DNA from: Nereocystis luetkeana
Lineage: Eukaryota > Sar > Phaeophyceae > Laminariales > Laminariaceae
Assembly: GCA_031213475.1 (NCBI GenBank)
Contig: JARUPZ010000034.1
Coordinates: forward strand, 1,074,501-1,138,500
Reading direction: 5' to 3'
DNA: 64,000 nt
The notes beneath the pieces were generated by a model. That model was given only the letters and a program-made list of their open reading frames with translations. It searched no databases and was not told where the DNA came from. The stretch's first letter is position 1; the number at the start of each line of letters is the position of its first letter. Positions 56,701-62,700 of this stretch are shown here, piece by piece. A program made the position numbers and the translations under genes.

Positions 56701-59700
56701 ATATCTGCCTTGAATTATCGACATGATGAAGTGGGAATGATCTGTAGATGATCTGTAGATGACGTACGTGTCCGAGGTGTGGAAGTATCGCACCAAGCTT
56801 GCCTACAGTAGTTTTGAGAGGGAAGAAGAGGGTGGAGGAAAAACAAATCTCACAGCTGTATGTCAGTGTGTGTATCTGTGTGTGTGTTTTTTCCCAAGTA
56901 GTAGAAACAGTCGAGGCTAAACCGCAAACGAGGGCAAGCAAACGTTCTTAAAATTAGGAAACCGAAGAGCGGAAGAAAGATTTACATCGAGCATGAGGTA
57001 AATTATGGGTTGATGGTGATGATGAGGATGTTCTGACCTTACCTTATTTCCCTGAAACCCTGCCTGTGGTCACGAAACAGGCTGTGTAAGAAAAATGCAC
57101 CTCGATGGGGGGGAAATAAAAAAAGTAGGAATTTTGTGTCGGCTCGCAGTTCACATCTGACTTGGCGAGGCGTGCGTTACCTGTGCGTACCCGGCTCGCT
57201 TTGTTGCCGTACAGGGGGCGTTTACACCATGCTGTGCGACGGATCTGGTCCGTGCGGCGCAGTGTGTTGTGTAAATCGCGCTCAAAAATATCCAATATGA
57301 CATGGTGATATATCTATATTATGGTATCGTGCGTATGTATTCCTGGTGCACGATACTATATTGTAAACATATACGCGATACGATATGATACCGTGTACAC
57401 GATACGATATGATATCATATGATATCATATCATACGATAAGGTGCTCGCCGGACGCGTTTTCTCCATTGTCGATTTTTACGTACTTCGAAGTACGTACAT
57501 TATTCGCTCTGTAAATGGCGGCTCTCGTTTTTTTTGTCCGTTTTTTTGCACGAAGTATGGTGATCGTGGGACGTGCTGTCTCGATCTCGATCTCTAGTTC
57601 CAAGTGCAGTATCCAATTTTGTTTCGTTGGCGGTTTACCGCGATTTTTTTGACGCGATTTATTCGCGTCGTGATTGAAGTTGCGAACGCGGAAAACCGAC
57701 TGCTGCTGCTGCTGCTGCTTGCGTTGCGGCCGTCGTGTTATATGCGTATTTTGATGCTTGTTTTTTTTTAATGTTTTCGTTCCGTTCTGCTTGAGGTTAT
57801 TCCGTGTTATGTACTATATGTATCGCTGGTGTTTCGTTTTTTTTCTCTTGGCAGTGTTGTGTTGTTGCTTGTTTTCGTTCTGTTTCGTTTCATGGTGTTT
57901 CGTGACCTTGTGCAACCTTATGTATGCATCGTGTCGTTTTGGCGCTCGTTTCGTTTCGTTTCGTGTCTTCTATCTTCTCGTGTTTGTTCCGTTTCGTTTC
58001 ATTGTTTTTTGTTTCGTGCTGTCTTGTTTCGCTTCGTGTCTTCTATCTTCTCGCGTTCGCTCCGTTTCGCTTCGTTTCGTTTCATGCTTGTGCTTTGTTT
58101 CGTGACGTCGTTTCGTTTTTGTTTCGTTTCGGTTCGTTTCGTTCCGTTTCGTTCTGTTTTTTGGTTATTTCTTGTTTGCTTCGTTTCGTTTCGTCTCCTT
58201 TTTTTTTTTTGTTTCTTTGTTTCGTTGCTCCGTTCCGGTTCGTGTGGTTCGATTTTTTTGTCACCCCGTTTCATTTCGTTTTTGCCCTGGCTGCGCGGTG
58301 GCGACGGTGATGGCAGGGATAAGGAGGTGAAGCGAGCGACGTTGCTGGAGCTGGTGGAGCACGTTGATACACCTCAGGGACAAGAGGTGAATCGCTTGGC
58401 TGGCTCTTTATAATTTATAACAACTTTCGAGCTTTCGAGCCAAAAGTCGAAAGCCAATGGCAACTGCGCAGTCGACCACACGAAGCAACGGGGGCTGCTG
58501 AGGGGGGAGGGGGGGGAGTCGGGGGTGCGCGGGGGGGAGGGGGGGGGGGGTTGTACTCATTGGTTGCTTGCCTTACTTATTTGACCATTGAGCACGCATC
58601 CCTTTCGAGACGGAGCACCGTTCTTACTCCTAATAGATACCTCCGACATTTCGGTGTTCATTCTGGTTTTTCTCTACATGACATACCAGGAGGTATCAGG
58701 CAAGACTTTTCGCTTGTCTATCCCTCTCCCGTTTTGCCGTTTGTGGCCACCATCTACCTCCTAGGATAGCGGGAGGGGGGTGGGGGGTGGGGGGCATAAC
58801 TCTGTGTCAGCCCGCGCGACAGCTTGTTGTGATCGACGAAGGAAGGTGCAAGCGTGGGCTGGGCCGGGGGCGTGGGGCGTTTTGTTGCCAACTGGTGCAG
58901 TCGCCGTTTGGCTGATTCCGTTGGAGTTCTGTTTGTATCAGCATTACTTGTGGCGGTACGCCACCTTCCCGGCCACCATGGACGTACCAGGTATCACCTG
59001 GAACCGGCACGGCACGCTTATCGTCGTCTTATATCAGCAGTAGCAGTAGCTGTAGTAGAACAAGAAGCACAGAGTGAGCCGGCTTTGTGGCGTATCGTGC
59101 GCGTGAAGCCGGATGAGCGCAGTAGCTGGTTAATCGTTGGGCGCCCTTCATGCCTTGATCCCCCCCCCCCCCCCCCCCCCCCCTCCCTATTTTATACCAG
59201 TATAGGTTGGGTTAGCGTCGGTTGGTAGCGACACTGTAAAATATGCCGCTCACTACGTGAGCTAGACAACCAGGGTACCGTTTTTTTTGTTTTTTTTTGG
59301 CGGTCGGTCACAGCTGGTTGTCGAGTAAGATCATGTGTGCGAGGTGAAAAACCTTTACTCCGCACAAGTGGGAATGATCTTATCACGTAGTGTTCAAGGT
59401 AGGGCACCCACGAGGCAGGTACATAGTACTGCTATTGCTGTTTCTGGAATTACCTACTCCGGAAATTAAATTAACTTATTGAAGCGGTCATCCATAGATA
59501 AGTCCGCCTCACAGGTGTTCTTAGTAGGACGCAACTCACCCTTCATTCGACTTACCGGACACCTCACAGCGCTTCGCGCTTGGTGCAAGCAACGTCTGCT
59601 AGGTCGGTGAAAACCCGACATGCTCCGTCCCGGCATTTTAGGGATGCAAGGGTCTATGGTCATACAACTACGGCCATGCATGAGATCGAGTACATCTCTC

Positions 59701-62700
59701 CTATCGAGTACACCCCCCCCCTCCGTTCTCTTCCTCTAGCCCCCTCACCCCATGAGAGCCCGCCCCAAAATCGGTTCTTAGTAGGATGCTACTCACCCTT
59801 CATGCGACTCGCCAAACATCTTACGGCGCTCTTCACGCTTGGTGCATGCAACGTCTGCCTGGTCGGGGAAAACCCGACGTGCTCCGTCCCGGCATTGTAG
59901 GGACGCGAGGGTCTATGATCATTCGACTACGGCCATGCATGATGATTTAGTACACCACTGGGACCATAGCGATCGCTATCCGATGAGAGAGGTGACCCCC
60001 AAAGACGGAACAGGAAAGGGATTAGATACACAATTTTATGGAATGTATGGAAATGTAATGAGCGTCCACGTGTTAGTAGGAGTAGGAATGGTGCTCCGTC
60101 TCGAAAAAGGGATGCGTCGTTAATGGTCTAGTGACTGAGGCAAGCGGTAAATGAGTACCCTCCCCCGTAAACATGCCTACTTGACTATAGTACATACTTA
60201 CTCTGACGGCGATGCCGAACGTGATGTGATGATTTCCCCCTCCCCCCCCCCACCCTCTATCCTTTAGCGACGAAGCCGTACTTCTGCGGTCTTGCATGAC
60301 AATGGTGAATGGTCAAATGATTGAGGCAAGCAACAAATGTGTACCCCCTCCCCCCCCCGCGCGCCTCAACATCCGCTCTTTGTAAATTGACTCCGTGCCA
60401 GATTTGACCACGATGGTGTGATCAAACGAACGTGATCGCGATGGTGACCCCCACCCCCCCCCCCCCCCCGTAAACACCCCTCCTTTGTATATTGACTCCG
60501 ATGCCAGATTTGATCACGATGGTGATCAACCCCCCCCCCCCCCCCCCCCCCTCCCTCACCCCTTACCTTATCCTCTTCCCGTATGCCCCTCCCTAAACAC
60601 GCCTCCTGCAGATATTTACTCCGACGGTGATGCCGGACGTGATCGCGATGGTAAAGGCAAACGTGTGCCGAGCGTTGCCGCCACAGCCGGACGATTGCGA
60701 CCCTGATAAGGATGAGCCTTTGTTGGAAGAAGCTTGGCCCCACCTCCAGGCAAGCCTTTTTACCTTCACAGGTTGTGGTTGGGATTGGGGGGGGGGGGGG
60801 GGGGAGGGGTGCACTCATCGTCATGCATGGCCGCAGTCGAATATCGGTCACCCTCGCGTCCCTACGAGATGGGGGCGGAGCACGTCATGGTTTTTTACCG
60901 GCTATTATGGGCAGAAAAGTGCTTGCACCAAGCGCTTAGCGAAACGTGAGGTTTGCGGTATGTCGAGTGAAGGGTGAGAGCTGCATCCTACCGAGAACGG
61001 TTTTGGCGAGGTGAACTTTGGTATGTACGGATGACGATGGCGTCTAGTTATTTGGGCAGGACTGCAGTCCCGTTTTGGGGCTAACTCGTTATATTTTTGA
61101 GTTTTTTGTCCCGGAAAGGGTTAATACTGTTACGGGGGGGCATAGTAAATAGGACGTAATATTGTTAGTAAAAATAGGTAATTATATACCGGTAGGTTTT
61201 GGTGTCTACCATAGGTCCTGTTAACTATGGTCCCCCGTAATATGGGGTTGGGTTCGAATATAGGTTGGGGTTCGAATAATCTCGTCAAAAGTTGTCAATA
61301 GACGCGTCAGCTCGGCGTTTTTTTTTTACTCTCCCCGTTTTTAGAAAAGGGTTTTTAGCCCGAAGGGGGTGTGTGTGCGTGTTTTTTTATCACCCGTGTG
61401 ATACGGTCAACCTACACGAAAAAAAAAACAGAACAGTTCTTCGCCTGAAGGTGTGGGCGAAAGCTTCCAACAATCCCCAACCCCAACCAACCCTACCCGC
61501 CCCCCCCCCCCCCCCCTTGCTCCGTCCCGGCATTGTAGGGATGTGAGGGTCTATGGTCAGACGACTACGGCCATGCATGAGATCGAGTACATCTCTCCTA
61601 TCGAGTACACCCCCCGCCCCCCCCCCCCTACCCCCCCGCGGCCCTCAACCACAGCTTAACCGAGCGTTCCTTTGCTTGGAGGATGGGCGGACCGAGCGTC
61701 CCGTCGGACACCGGCTCGCGCTTTTCCGGGGGTCGCTATCGTAACGCTTACCCCAACCCCAGCCATGACCGTGACCCTTGTTCTACTGTAGCTAACCCCG
61801 ACATGTTTTCAACGCCATAATTTTCCGTTGTGTGTGCCCCCTCTAAGGCACCTTAACCCTTTTAGAACCGCAGTCCCGTTTTGAGGACAAATTACTCAAA
61901 TTTCAAGTAGTTTGTCCCCAAAACGGTACTGCGGTTCTAAATGGGTTAAGGCATCTTCTGGAGAACTTCGACACTGCAAGTTGTCGAAGGGGGTGTGTTG
62001 TCTGTTTTTTTTCGGGGGGGGGGTGTTATTCATCTCGGGGGGTGTGTTATCTATCCCAGGAGTTGTGTTTTCTATCCGGGGGGGGGGTGTTATCTATCCC
62101 AAGGGGGGTGTAATCTATTCCAGGGGGGGTGTTATCTATCCCTTGGTGTGTTATCTATCCAAGGGGTTCTGTTATTTATCCCAGGGGGGGTGTTATCCAT
62201 CAAGGGGGTGTGTTGTCTTGCGTCTTTTTTACGATGTTGGATCTGGGCTTGGGGTAAGATTGCGGTTAGGGTTATAGGGTTCGGGTAGAGGGATCAGGGT
62301 TGCGGATGGAGTAGGGATTACGATTGCAACCCGGACGGGTATCAACGGTTGTTGGAGGGAGCTTGGCCGCGCCTTTGGGCGAGGCGTTTTCACCTTTTGG
62401 GTTCGGTTGGGGATGGGGTTGGAGTTAAGCGTAGACCTGGGATTGGAAGAAGCATGGTCCCACGTCCAGGCGAGGCTTAAGGTTGGGTTACGGGTGGCGT
62501 CAAGGTTGGGATTTGCGGCGAGGTTGGGTTTCCTACAGGAGGCCTACTATAGGTTAGCTTTTAGATTAGGGTCGGGGTCGGGGTTGGTGTTGGGGATTGG
62601 GTTGGGATTGACGAGTCGTTGCTGGAGGAAAAATGGGCAAACTATCAGGGAAGGCTTGCATGGGAGATCGCGTTGGGCGTGCGGGTTAGCGTTCTGTTGA

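Noticed and set aside
57758-58413. Long plus-strand Phe/Val/Ser-rich open frame, looking like a membrane protein
   Set aside because: Produced by the TTTCG array. Only its last part overlaps the real B56 exon 4, in the correct frame there.
62255-62300. Telomere-like repeat (GGTTAGGGTTATAGGG)
   Set aside because: Only about two imperfect units inside a G/T-rich stretch; too short to call an interstitial telomere.
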